Assembly: GCF_900100155.1 (NCBI RefSeq)
Contig: NZ_FMTP01000001.1
Location: forward strand, 434,001-498,000
DNA: 64,000 nt
Direction: 5' to 3'
Origin: Ancylobacter rudongensis
Lineage (GTDB): Bacteria > Pseudomonadota > Alphaproteobacteria > Rhizobiales > Xanthobacteraceae
A model generated the notes under the pieces. It did not search any database and had not been told where the DNA came from. It worked only from the letters and a program-made list of their open reading frames with translations. Position numbers and translations under genes: made by a program. Position 1 is the stretch's first letter, and every line of letters begins with the position of its first letter. Positions 16,399-27,202 of this stretch are shown in pieces.

Positions 16399-19300
16399 TC
16401 AGTCGAAGCGGCCGGCGGCATGGGCGAGCAGTGTGTAGACCTTGCCCGTATCCGAGGTCAGATAGGTCTTGGTCAGTTCCTGTCCCCGTTCGTCGCGCGA
16501 GACCTGCTCCAGCAGCCGTTCGAACTCGCCGATATAGCGGTCGACCGTGTCGCGGAATTCGAGGTCGCGCCGATACTTGCGGCGGATTTCCTCGAAGGTC
16601 TGCTGGCCCTGCATGGTGTAGAGCCGGCGGGTGAAGACGTTACGCTCGCCCTTCTTGTAGCGCTCCCACAGGTCGACAGCGGCCTCGTGGTCGATCATGC
16701 GGGCGATGTCCACCGACAGCGAGTCGAGCGACTCGATGGTGTGGTGAACCGGCCGCTCTGGCTGGCCCTGGCGCGGATCGAAATTGCGCGGGGGCGTGAC
16801 AGGAACGCTCCGGGGAACCGGGCCGGACGGCGCCGGGCCTTCGCCATCAGAGGCGCGCGCCAGCAGTTCGGAGAGCCAGCCGCCCTTGTCCGGCCCGCCA
16901 CGCTCCGGCGCCGCCGGGGCGAGGTTGGCCCGGCGCTGGGGCGCGGCCCCGCCGGTGCCGTTTCCGCGCGGCGGATCGAAATAGGAGGGCGCTTCCGAAC
17001 GGGCGGGCTCGGGGCGCGGCGCCGACGGCTGGGGACGCGAGACCGCCGCGCGCGGAGCGGGTGCCGGTGGCGCCGCTGGAAGCGGGGTCGGGCCTACGAG
17101 CGGGGCGGCGAGGCGCGGGCGCGGCCCGGCGTCGACGTCCAGTGTGCGGCCATGGCGCGATACGATCTCGTTCAGCTCGGCAAGCGCCTTGATCTGCTCG
17201 GCGACGGTGCGGCGCATGGCGGAAGCGTTGGCCTCGGTTTCCTCCGGCAGCTCCAGGATGCCGCGCTTGAGCTCCTCGCGGGTCGTCTCCAGCAGACGCT
17301 GGATGTCGAGCACGGAGGCGCGCAGCGCCTGGGCGGCGCCAGAGAAGCCCTGATTGGCCTGTCGCATCAGCGTGTCGACCTCGCGCACGGCCTGCTCATA
17401 GGTCTCGTGCAGGGAGGCGATGGTGCGCTCGCGCTCGGCTTCGGTCGTCTCGCGGACTTCCTGCTGCTGGCGCACGATGGTGTCGGTCGAGGTGGTGGCA
17501 GCGGCGAGGATGGACTTGGAGATGGCGCTCACGCGCTCCTCGGCGCGGCCGAAGGTGCTCTCCAGCGTGCTGGTGTAGTGCGACAGCCGCTCATCAAGCT
17601 CGGCCGTGCGCCCGGAAACCTGCTCGGCAAGGGCGAGAAGCGCCTCGTGCCGGCCGCCGAGCGTGTCGTCGAGGTTCTCATGCGCGTTGCCAAGGGCGTT
17701 GGCGACGTTGGTGATGAGGTTCGCCTGCTCGCCGAAGGAATGGCTGAGCCGGGCGACATCCTTGAGCACGTCAGTGGAGACGGCGCGCAGATCGCGGATC
17801 TGCTCGTCCATGCGCGAGGAGGCGAGGGTGCTGGCTTCCTCGACATTGGCGACGGTGCTGCGGAACGCCTCCAGTCGCTCGGTGATGGTCTTCTCGGTGT
17901 CGGCGAGGTTGTTGACCGAGCTGGCGAGCACGTCCTGAAGCTGGACGTTGACGTCGCCAAGCCGCTCCAGCAGGCCGGTGACATCGCCCTGCAGCGCCTC
18001 GTTGGTGGCGGCGATTTCCGCTACCGCAGACCGGCCACTGGCCGCGATCGCCTCGATCAGGCCGCTGCCGCGGCCTTCAAGCGACGCCGCGAATTCTTCG
18101 GCGAGACGGGCGAACTCCTCGGAGGCGACATTGGTAGCCTGGCGGGCGCTGTCGACGAACTGGACACCGTGGCCGCCGAACTCGTCTACGAAGCGGGCGA
18201 ACTCCTCTGAAACCCCGCCGGTCGCCTGGCGTACGCTTTCGACCAGTTGGGCGCCGCGACCGTCGAATTCGTCGACGAGGCGGGAGAACTCACCGGAGGC
18301 GATGCCGGTCGCCTGACGGGCGCTGTCCACCAGCTGGGCGCCGCGGCCGTCGAACTCGTCGACGAGGCGGGAGAACTCGCTCGAGGCAATTTCGGTCGCC
18401 TGGCGAGCGCTTTCCACCAACTGGGCACCGCGGCCGTCAAACTCGCTGAGCAGCGAGTCGCCGGCGCGGGCGATGTCCTGAGTAACCCGGCCGCCGATCT
18501 GCTGCAGCGAGGTCGATACCTCGCCCGTGACGAGCTTGAGCGAGGAATTGACGTCGTTGCCAACCGACTGGAGCGAGGCGGTGACTTCGCCGCCGGCAGC
18601 CTGAAGCGAGGCGGCGACATCGCCGGTGATCTGCTGCAGCGAGGAAACGACATCGCCGCTGATCTGCATGAGCTGGTCGGCCCGGCCGGTGGTCGCCGTC
18701 TCGAAGGCAGAGATAATGGCGTCCGAACGGGTCTCCAGCGTATTCAGCAGCTCATCGCTGGCGCGCATGATGTCGGAGACGGCACCGTTGCGGGTGGTGT
18801 CGAGCGCCGTCACAAGGTTCTGGCGGTGATCGTCGATCGCCGAGAGCAGGTCGGTGCTTGCGCGGGCGATCTCGCCGGTGATGGAGATGCTGCGGTCTTC
18901 CAGTGCCGTGAGCAGGCCATTGCCGCGCTCCTCCACGATGCGGGCGATCTCGTCGGTGCGGGAATCGAAGAGCGTCGTCACCTCGCCGGCGCGGTCGACC
19001 AGCGTCCGGCTAACATTGTCGACGAGCGAGGTCAGGCTGGTTTCGATCTCGGCGGCTTCGCTGCGGAGCTGGCCGGCGACCGCGCCGATGCGCTGGCCGA
19101 GAAGGTCGGCCATGGCGGCGCCACGCACCTCGACCGAGGTGGCGACATTGTCGATGCGGCTGACGACGGTTGCTTCGAAGCGACCGACCCGCTCGTCCAG
19201 AGACGTGGCGATGTCCTGGGCCCGCGCGGCGAGGGTGCGGTCGGCCTGGTCGATGTGCTGCGAGAGTTGGTCGGTGATGGTGCCGGCGCGCTCGTCGAAG

Positions 19301-22140
19301 AAGCTGCTCAGCATTTCCAGCGACTGGCTCATCGCGTCATTGGCCTGTCGCGCGCCCTCCGACAGCGTGTGGGCGAATTCGACAGTGCGATTGCCGAGAG
19401 CCTCGTTGAGCCCATCGACGCCCCGGTCGAGCACGCCCTCGATGTTGGCAATGCGCATGTCGAGCGCAGCCGCGACCTGCTCGGCCTTGTTGGAGACCTG
19501 GTCGTCGAAGCCGGACAGGTTGGTGTCGATGGCGCGGGTCACGGCCTCGACGCGGTCGGAAATACGCTGGACCAGTTCACCGCCATGGCTGTGCAGGACG
19601 GTGTCGAAGTCACGCAGGCCGTCGACGATCTGGCGGCCGAGTGTCGAGGTGTCGGTCGAGATACGGTCGGCGATCTCGCCGCCGCGGACGCTGACGAGAT
19701 CCTCGATGTTGCGGAACTGCTGCTCCAGATGGTCGCGCATGTTTTCGCTGCGCGTGGTGAGGTCGGAGGCCAGATAGTCGGCCGCCTCACGGAACTGCTC
19801 GGTCACGCGGGCGCCGTTGTCGGCGAGGGTCTGCGCCGCTTCGGCGCCGACATGGGCGAGCTGCTGGGTCAGAGCTTGGCCGCGATAGTCGATATCCTGG
19901 GAGACACGGCCCGCCGCTTCGGCGAGCGCGTCATGGATGCCGGTGCCCGCCTGCGAGAGCTGGTGAACGACGCGCTGGCCGGTTTCGCCCAGCAGGCGCT
20001 CCAGCTCGGCGCCGCGCACGGCGACGGCGTCGTAAATGCGGTTGCCGGTGTCGGCGATGCGGTCGGCAAGGTCGTCGCCGCGCACGGTGATGGTGTCGGC
20101 CACCCGATTGCCGGTTTCCTCCAGCTTGCGGACGACTTCGCCGCCGCGCACCGAGAGGTCGAGCACCAGCGCGTCGCCGGTGCTCTTGAGCGTCTGGTTC
20201 ACCTGGCTGGCGCGGATGGCGATCTCGTCGGCGAGGCGCGTGCCGGTGCTGACCAGGGCGTCGGTGATCTCGTCGGAGCGGGCGGTCAGGGTGCTGGTGA
20301 GATTGATGGTGGTGGCTGAGAGCTTGTCGCCCATCTCCTCGGTGCGCAGGTTCACCACATGCGACAGTTCGGCAGCGGTGCGCAGCAGGCGATCGCCGAT
20401 TTCGTCGGTGCGAGCGGCCAGCGTGTCGGACAGGTTCTCGGTGACGCCGGCCAGCTGGCGGCTGATCTCGTCGGTCCGGGTGGCCAGGGTGTCGGACAGG
20501 TTCTCGGTGACGCCCGAGAGCTGGCGGCTGATCGCATCCGTGCGTGAGGCCAGGGTGTCGGTGAGGTTTTCGGCGATGCCGGCAAGCCGCAGGCCGATTT
20601 CGTCCGAGCGCGTGGTGAGGGTCTTGGACAGAGTGTCGGTGGCGCCGGAGAGCTGGCGGCTGATGTCGTCGGTCCGGGAGGACAGCGTGTCGGTCAGCTG
20701 GGTGGTGACGCCGGAGAGACGATCGCCGATCTGGTCGCTCTGCGCCGAGAGTGTCGTGATAAGGTGGTCGCTGGCGTCGGCGAGGTTGGTGTTGACCTCA
20801 GACCCGGTGGCCTGGAGCCGGTCGATCAGGTCGCCGCCCTTTTCGGACAGGGCCTCGATGATGGTGTCGCCGACGCGGCCGAGCGCGAGGGTGATGTGTT
20901 CGCCGCGATCGGAAAGCGTGTGGGCCACCCGGTCGGCGGCCAGCATGACGGTTTCGTTGATGCGCTCGCTGACGTTACCGACTTCCTCGGTGAAAGTGTA
21001 ATGCGAAGAGGCGATCGTCTCGCGCACATGCTCCGTCTGGGTCAGGATGGCGTCGCGTTCGAGCTGCAGCCGCTCGATCAGCTGGTGCATCTTGCGGCTA
21101 TTGTCGTCATAGGCCTGGGCGAGCGCCGCGACCTCGCCGCGCACAAAGGCTTCCGCCTCGCTTGCGCGGGTGACGGCCTGCTCCAAGCCCGCATACTGGG
21201 CGAGGGTGTCCGGCGAGACGCCGTCGGGCATCTGGATCGCCGGAAGGGCCGCGCCGGTCGCGGCTACGGCCGGCGCTGGGGCAGGCGCGGGAGACGGAGT
21301 CCGGGCCGGCTCGGCAAGGCGGATGGCGACCTGCGCCATCGAGAAGGCGACGATCCGCATTTCCTGCATCCGACGCACCATGGCGGCGAGCACGAGGAAG
21401 AAGATCGGCGGGATGATCGTCGCCGCCACGCCGGCGAGGAAACCGGGGGCGTTCGCCATCGCAGCGAGATCGCCGGCCAGGCTGCCGAACTGGGCCTGCA
21501 GCAACACGCCGCCGGCGACAAGCCAGGCGAGCGAGGCGATGGTTGCCAGAACATAGGGTGCGGAGGAGGGGCGGCGCTGGAGCGAGGACAGAAGTTGGCC
21601 GATGCTCTCGCGGTCGTCATTGGCCGCACGGCGGCCCTTGGGGCCGGGCCGCGAGGAGTCCGGGGCCTCGGTTTCGGTGCGGGCCTCACCGCGCGGCAGG
21701 GCGGCTGCGGCGCCGGCGGCCGCCGCGCTCGCCGCAAGGGCGGGAGCTACCGGGGCAAGGTCCGCCTCGCTGGCGGAAGAGGTGAAGTCGAAATTCGGCT
21801 CGCTGGTGCGGTCGTATTCGGAGGTTTCGGCAAGATCGGCTTCCGTCAGGGTGAAGCCGTCATCGTCGAGCGACGAGGCCTCTAGATCCTGCGGGTCCGT
21901 CGTGTCGCCGAACAGGTCGATATCATCGAGAAAACGTGAGGAAACGGCCTCGCCGGACGCGCCGGCGCGGGTTTCGATGCGCGGCCCCTCCGGCTCGCGG
22001 GCCGGGGGAAGCTCGAAGTCGTCCTCTGCCGATGCGGCGAAGCCGTCATCAGGCGAGTGGTCGAGACTCAGCGCCTCCTCGATAGCCGACAAGGCGGCCT
22101 CGGCGGGATCCTGCTGAACCTTCTTCGTATTCGTCGACAT
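16399..22140 (-). CDS. Giant apolipoprotein-like coiled-coil membrane protein, growth pole ring (GPR/RgsE) homologue
   Basis: A 1913-residue protein. Layout: acidic, disordered N-terminus (1-120); two transmembrane helices at about 194-216 and 233-254; then about 1300 residues of amphipathic helix repeats with an 11/22-residue period, many containing a TxxxxRTDEIxxxLxxxxENLxDT-like pattern; a Pro/Ala-rich segment (about 1640-1790); and a charged C-terminal domain of about 115 residues (HHTIESLDSLSVDIARMI onward). This matches the architecture known for Agrobacterium tumefaciens GPR (roughly 2100 residues) and Sinorhizobium meliloti RgsE, which form a ring at the growing pole and are needed for polar growth and rod shape. 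The identification rests on architecture, repeat type and taxon, not on an alignment. Automated labels such as kinesin-like or apolipoprotein would be misleading. Confidence 0.8.
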   Translation of the reverse strand: MSTNTKKVQQDPAEAALSAIEEALSLDHSPDDGFAASAEDDFELPPAREPEGPRIETRAGASGEAVSSRFLDDIDLFGDTTDPQDLEASSLDDDGFTLTEADLAETSEYDRTSEPNFDFTSSASEADLAPVAPALAASAAAAGAAAALPRGEARTETEAPDSSRPGPKGRRAANDDRESIGQLLSSLQRRPSSAPYVLATIASLAWLVAGGVLLQAQFGSLAGDLAAMANAPGFLAGVAATIIPPIFFLVLAAMVRRMQEMRIVAFSMAQVAIRLAEPARTPSPAPAPAPAVAATGAALPAIQMPDGVSPDTLAQYAGLEQAVTRASEAEAFVRGEVAALAQAYDDNSRKMHQLIERLQLERDAILTQTEHVRETIASSHYTFTEEVGNVSERINETVMLAADRVAHTLSDRGEHITLALGRVGDTIIEALSEKGGDLIDRLQATGSEVNTNLADASDHLITTLSAQSDQIGDRLSGVTTQLTDTLSSRTDDISRQLSGATDTLSKTLTTRSDEIGLRLAGIAENLTDTLASRTDAISRQLSGVTENLSDTLATRTDEISRQLAGVTENLSDTLAARTDEIGDRLLRTAAELSHVVNLRTEEMGDKLSATTINLTSTLTARSDEITDALVSTGTRLADEIAIRASQVNQTLKSTGDALVLDLSVRGGEVVRKLEETGNRVADTITVRGDDLADRIADTGNRIYDAVAVRGAELERLLGETGQRVVHQLSQAGTGIHDALAEAAGRVSQDIDYRGQALTQQLAHVGAEAAQTLADNGARVTEQFREAADYLASDLTTRSENMRDHLEQQFRNIEDLVSVRGGEIADRISTDTSTLGRQIVDGLRDFDTVLHSHGGELVQRISDRVEAVTRAIDTNLSGFDDQVSNKAEQVAAALDMRIANIEGVLDRGVDGLNEALGNRTVEFAHTLSEGARQANDAMSQSLEMLSSFFDERAGTITDQLSQHIDQADRTLAARAQDIATSLDERVGRFEATVVSRIDNVATSVEVRGAAMADLLGQRIGAVAGQLRSEAAEIETSLTSLVDNVSRTLVDRAGEVTTLFDSRTDEIARIVEERGNGLLTALEDRSISITGEIARASTDLLSAIDDHRQNLVTALDTTRNGAVSDIMRASDELLNTLETRSDAIISAFETATTGRADQLMQISGDVVSSLQQITGDVAASLQAAGGEVTASLQSVGNDVNSSLKLVTGEVSTSLQQIGGRVTQDIARAGDSLLSEFDGRGAQLVESARQATEIASSEFSRLVDEFDGRGAQLVDSARQATGIASGEFSRLVDEFDGRGAQLVESVRQATGGVSEEFARFVDEFGGHGVQFVDSARQATNVASEEFARLAEEFAASLEGRGSGLIEAIAASGRSAVAEIAATNEALQGDVTGLLERLGDVNVQLQDVLASSVNNLADTEKTITERLEAFRSTVANVEEASTLASSRMDEQIRDLRAVSTDVLKDVARLSHSFGEQANLITNVANALGNAHENLDDTLGGRHEALLALAEQVSGRTAELDERLSHYTSTLESTFGRAEERVSAISKSILAAATTSTDTIVRQQQEVRETTEAERERTIASLHETYEQAVREVDTLMRQANQGFSGAAQALRASVLDIQRLLETTREELKRGILELPEETEANASAMRRTVAEQIKALAELNEIVSRHGRTLDVDAGPRPRLAAPLVGPTPLPAAPPAPAPRAAVSRPQPSAPRPEPARSEAPSYFDPPRGNGTGGAAPQRRANLAPAAPERGGPDKGGWLSELLARASDGEGPAPSGPVPRSVPVTPPRNFDPRQGQPERPVHHTIESLDSLSVDIARMIDHEAAVDLWERYKKGERNVFTRRLYTMQGQQTFEEIRRKYRRDLEFRDTVDRYIGEFERLLEQVSRDERGQELTKTYLTSDTGKVYTLLAHAAGRFD
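18097..18444 (-). repeat. Four tandem 87-bp repeats inside the GPR-like gene
   Basis: Four consecutive 29-residue units (residues about 1233-1348), each starting EFDGRGAQLVxSARQAT or a close variant (the last EFGGHGVQFVDSARQAT) and ending in EEFARLxE or SEFSRLVD. The DNA units are nearly identical in the first three copies, implying recent duplication or homogenisation. The 29-residue period differs from the 22-residue period found earlier in the protein. Confidence 0.9.
20280..20765 (-). repeat. 22-residue (66-bp) repeat array inside the GPR-like gene
   Basis: Roughly seven consecutive 22-residue units (about residues 459-620) such as TLASRTDAISRQLSGVTENL and TLATRTDEISRQLAGVTENL. The period of 22 is that of apolipoprotein A/E amphipathic helices. 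The two most similar copies are almost identical at DNA level. Boundaries are approximate because degenerate copies continue on both sides. Confidence 0.8.
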
Positions 22141-23928
<1,788 letters not shown>

Positions 23929-23949
23929 GCGTTTCTGTTTCAGCGGGTG

Positions 23950-25413
23950 CTATTTGAGCCGATCGCCGAGGAGGAATTCCAGCGCGCGATCGAGACGAAT
24001 ATGGGGTAGCGGCAAGGCGAGGCCACCGGCGTTGCGCTCCACCTGCGGGGGGCGGAAGCGCAGGAAACGGAAATCGCCGCCGGCCGCGTCCGACAGCCCG
24101 TTGAAGCCGTGGGCGGGATCGAACAGGGCGGACGGGTTCTCCGGCAGGTCGCCGGGAAAGACGGCGGCCTCCGCCAGACCGTCAAAGGCGTCGGCGCCGT
24201 GCTGGCCGGCCTCAGGCACGCCGACGATGGCGGGCAGATGCGCCCGCCCGCGCTTGACCATCGCCTCGCGCGTCGCCCTCACGGCGGCGATGGCCACCAT
24301 GTCGATCTCGGCGCCCGCGCCTTCCGCCCGTGCCAGAGCCCGCTCGACCAGGCGGCGCAAGATCGCCTCCAGCGGGTCGTGGCTGGTGTGATGAAGATGA
24401 TCGGCCTTGGTGGCGGCGAACAGCACCTTGCCGATGCGGTGGCGGAACAGCGAGGCGAGCCAGGAATTCCGGCCGATGCGGAAAGCGGCGAGGATGCCGT
24501 CCAGTGCCGATTCGAGATCGGCCAGCGCCGCGGGTCCGGCATTGAGCGCGGACAAGACGTCGATCAGCACGATCTGCCGGTCTAGCCGGGCGAAATGGTC
24601 GCGGAAGAACGGACGGACGATGCGCTCCTTATAGGCCTCGAAGCGCCGCTCCATCATGGCGTGCAGGGAACCGGCGGGAGCGTCCTTTCCTTCGGCAAGG
24701 TCGAGCGGGGCGAAGGTAAGGGCGGGCGATCCCTCGAGGTCGCCGGGCATGAGAAAGCGCCCGGGCGGCAGCAGGCTCATGGAGACGGTCTCGGCGCGGC
24801 AGGCGGCGAGATAGTCGGTGAACAGGGAGGCCAGCCTGCGGGCCTCGGTCTCGTCTGCCGGTGCCGCAGGGTCCATTGCGTCCAGCGCAGCCAGAAAAGG
24901 GCCGGCGAGGGGGCGGCGGGCCGGTGCGCGGGCGAGCGCCAGACTGTTGGCGCCGAAGGCACTGAAGGACTGGTCGAGTAGCGGCAGGTCAAGCAGCCAC
25001 TCGCCGGGATAATCGACAATATCGAGGGTGAGGGTGCGCCGCCCGCCGCGTGCGGGCGCGTAGTCGATGGCGAGGCGCAACTCGCTGATCCGCCGGGTCG
25101 ATTCCGGCCAGCGGCGGTCATCCACCAGCGTCGCCAGGTGGCCTTCATAGTCGAAGCGCGGCACGCCGTCGTCGGGCTGCGGCTCGAGCCGGGCGGTGGC
25201 GATCCGTCCCTCATGCATGGCGCGAAAGACCGGAAGCCTTCCGCCGCGCATCAGTGCGTGGATCAGGGCCGTGGTAAAGACAGTCTTGCCCGCCCGCGAC
25301 AGGCCGGTAATGCCAAGGCGCAGCGTCGGGCTGGCGAGGTCCTCGGCGCGGTCGATGAGGGTTTGCGCGGTCAGGCGCGCCTCATCCAGCAGCCAATCGA
25401 AGCGGGAGGGCAC
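23950..25413 (-). CDS. YcjX-like P-loop NTPase (DUF463)
   Basis: A 487-residue protein of the YcjX/DUF463 family with a P-loop GLSRAGKT near residue 35 (LGITGLSRAGKTVFTTALIH) and DIVDYPGEWLLDLPLL, which resembles a GTPase G3 switch region. Later motifs IVLIDVLSALNAGPAAL and KVLFAATKADHLHH (a TKAD nucleotide-specificity-like motif) also fit a GTPase. The cellular role is unknown; the family is stress-associated in enterobacteria. The start is GTG at 25413, two bases after the stop of the SixA-like gene, so translation is probably coupled, and the DUF697 partner follows. Confidence 0.88.
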   Translation of the reverse strand: MPSRFDWLLDEARLTAQTLIDRAEDLASPTLRLGITGLSRAGKTVFTTALIHALMRGGRLPVFRAMHEGRIATARLEPQPDDGVPRFDYEGHLATLVDDRRWPESTRRISELRLAIDYAPARGGRRTLTLDIVDYPGEWLLDLPLLDQSFSAFGANSLALARAPARRPLAGPFLAALDAMDPAAPADETEARRLASLFTDYLAACRAETVSMSLLPPGRFLMPGDLEGSPALTFAPLDLAEGKDAPAGSLHAMMERRFEAYKERIVRPFFRDHFARLDRQIVLIDVLSALNAGPAALADLESALDGILAAFRIGRNSWLASLFRHRIGKVLFAATKADHLHHTSHDPLEAILRRLVERALARAEGAGAEIDMVAIAAVRATREAMVKRGRAHLPAIVGVPEAGQHGADAFDGLAEAAVFPGDLPENPSALFDPAHGFNGLSDAAGGDFRFLRFRPPQVERNAGGLALPLPHIRLDRALEFLLGDRLK

Positions 25414-25415
25414 GG

Positions 25416-25934
25416 CTAGTCTTTCTCCTTCTGCACACCCAGCGCGCGTGGGGTGACGAATCGCTCCAGCGTGCAGATGCCCGGTTCGATGTCCGACCAG
25501 TTCGTCAGCGGGACGTCGATGACGGCGAGCGCCCCGGTGGGGAATTTCGGCAGCACCTTGGCGCGCTGCTCCCGTCGCAGCAGCAGGGCGGTGAAGTCTT
25601 CCATGCCCGGATTATGCCCGACCAGCATCAGCGGCGAGATCTCGTCCTGAGCCTTGACCAGTCGCATCAGGTTGGCGGCCGGCGCCTCATAGATGCTGCG
25701 CTCATAGGCGGGCAGGGGATGGGCTGGCCAATCGCGGGTGGCAATCTCCCAGGTCTCGATGGTGCGCCGCGCCGGCGAGACGAAGATGCGCGCCGGCAGC
25801 AGGGCCTCCTGCGCCATATAGGCGCCGATGGCGGCCGCCGCGCGCTCGCCCCGCCCGGCGAGGGGGCGGTCGATATCGGCGACACCGTCCGGCCAGGCGG
25901 ACTTGGCGTGACGCAGGAGGATGAGGCGCAGCAT
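25416..25934 (-). CDS. SixA-like histidine phosphatase
   Basis: A 172-residue member of the histidine (phosphoglycerate mutase-like) phosphatase superfamily, SixA subgroup. The catalytic RHA motif is LILLRHAKSAWP (H9) and the second histidine is in LMLVGHNPGMEDF. SixA removes phosphate from phosphohistidine proteins; in E. coli it acts on the nitrogen PTS protein NPr, but this substrate is not assured here. The start was chosen at the conserved MLRLILLRHAKSAW. It is the first gene of a three-gene operon with YcjX-like and DUF697 genes. Confidence 0.88.
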   Translation of the reverse strand: MLRLILLRHAKSAWPDGVADIDRPLAGRGERAAAAIGAYMAQEALLPARIFVSPARRTIETWEIATRDWPAHPLPAYERSIYEAPAANLMRLVKAQDEISPLMLVGHNPGMEDFTALLLRREQRAKVLPKFPTGALAVIDVPLTNWSDIEPGICTLERFVTPRALGVQKEKD

Positions 25935-26115
25935 GAGGATCGCGTGAGGTCCGTTGGAAGGGCAGCCATCAACATATAGGCACGACTGCGCCGGGGGCGA
26001 GCACCCGCGCCCGTTACCGCCCAAATGATTGACGCGCGTTAAGTGACTTTTCGGCAACCACTTTGCGGCTATGCTGCTGTAAGGAATGCGCTCTGGGTTT
26101 CACAGGATGGTTGCA

Positions 26116-26982
26116 ATGCGGTCAGTCGGCTTCGCTGGTGTCGTGGTTGTCGCGGGGGCACTTGGTCTGTCGGCCTCGCTGGCCCAGGCAGCCGACATGG
26201 CCTATAAGGGGGACCCGACCTACGCCCCGGCTGAATCCCGCGACCGTCAGTGGACGGTGACGGTGGGCGGCTATGTGATGGCGGTGCCGACTTGGATGGG
26301 TTCGGACGATTACGAGTTTGGCTTCAAGCCGATCATCAGCATCACCCGCGCCGACCAGTTGAGCCAGTTCAAGAGCTTCAACGACAATCCCAGCCTCGCG
26401 CTGTTCGACAACGGCACGTTTGAGGTCGGCATCACCGGCACGATGAACTGGAAGCGGGATTCGTCCAATTCCAACGCCCTGCGTGGCATGGCCGACATTG
26501 ATTACGCCTTCCAGGTCGGCGGCTACGCCCAGTGGTTCCCGATGGACTGGCTGCGTCTGCGCGGTGACGTTCGCTACGGCTTTGGCGGGTTCGAGGGCGT
26601 GGTGGCGGATTTCGCGGTCGATGCGATCCATTTCAGCCCGGAACTCTGGGGTGTCACCATCTCGGCCGGACCGCGCATGACGTTGGCAAGCTCGGGCTAT
26701 ATCGACACCTATTACGGCGTGACACCGACCGAGGCGGCTTTCGCCCAGGCTCTCGGCAATCCGCTGACGCCTTATCAGGCGGGCGGCGGCATCTATTCGG
26801 TGGGCTTCGGCGGCCAGGTGGTGAAGCGCTTCACTGAGAACATCACCGGCTCGGTGTTTGCCGAGTACAAATATCTTATGGATGAGGCGGCCGACAGCCC
26901 GCTCGTTGTGCAGAACGGCGATCGCAACCAGTTCCAGGCGGGTGTCTCGCTCGCCTACACCTTCTTCCTCGGTTTCGAGTAG
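26116..26982 (+). CDS. MipA/OmpV family outer membrane protein
   Basis: A 288-residue beta-barrel. A signal peptide of about 26 residues (VVVVAGALGLSASLAQA, cleavage before ADMAYKG) precedes strands typical of the MipA/OmpV family: WTVTVGGYVMAVPTWMGSDD, GFKPIISI and, at the end, the aromatic C-terminal strand FQAGVSLAYTFFLGFE. MipA scaffolds peptidoglycan synthases in E. coli, OmpV-like proteins are porins or adhesins; the role here is open. The ATG at 26116 has AGGA eight bases upstream; upstream ATGs at 26086 and 26107 have none. Monocistronic. Confidence 0.87.
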   Translation: MRSVGFAGVVVVAGALGLSASLAQAADMAYKGDPTYAPAESRDRQWTVTVGGYVMAVPTWMGSDDYEFGFKPIISITRADQLSQFKSFNDNPSLALFDNGTFEVGITGTMNWKRDSSNSNALRGMADIDYAFQVGGYAQWFPMDWLRLRGDVRYGFGGFEGVVADFAVDAIHFSPELWGVTISAGPRMTLASSGYIDTYYGVTPTEAAFAQALGNPLTPYQAGGGIYSVGFGGQVVKRFTENITGSVFAEYKYLMDEAADSPLVVQNGDRNQFQAGVSLAYTFFLGFE

Positions 26983-27202
26983 GCGCGCGGGTCCCTGTAC
27001 CGGCCTCGCGCCGACAGCGGCGCAGACTGTTGCCGCACCAGGGGGCAAACCCTGCCTTCTGCCTCGTTTCGGCGCTCAAGCTGCTGAAAAATCCGGCATT
27101 TTGTGTCACCCGCATGACGCTGTGAGGTGTTGTGCGGGGCGGAGTGGGGCGATATAAGCTCCGCCCGATAGGGGTGCCCCCGGAAAACGAGGACCAAGGC
27201 CG

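Noticed and set aside
18247..20319. 690-codon plus-strand frame opposite the GPR-like gene
   Set aside because: Antisense shadow produced by repeat codon structure; its apparent repeats mirror those of the real gene.
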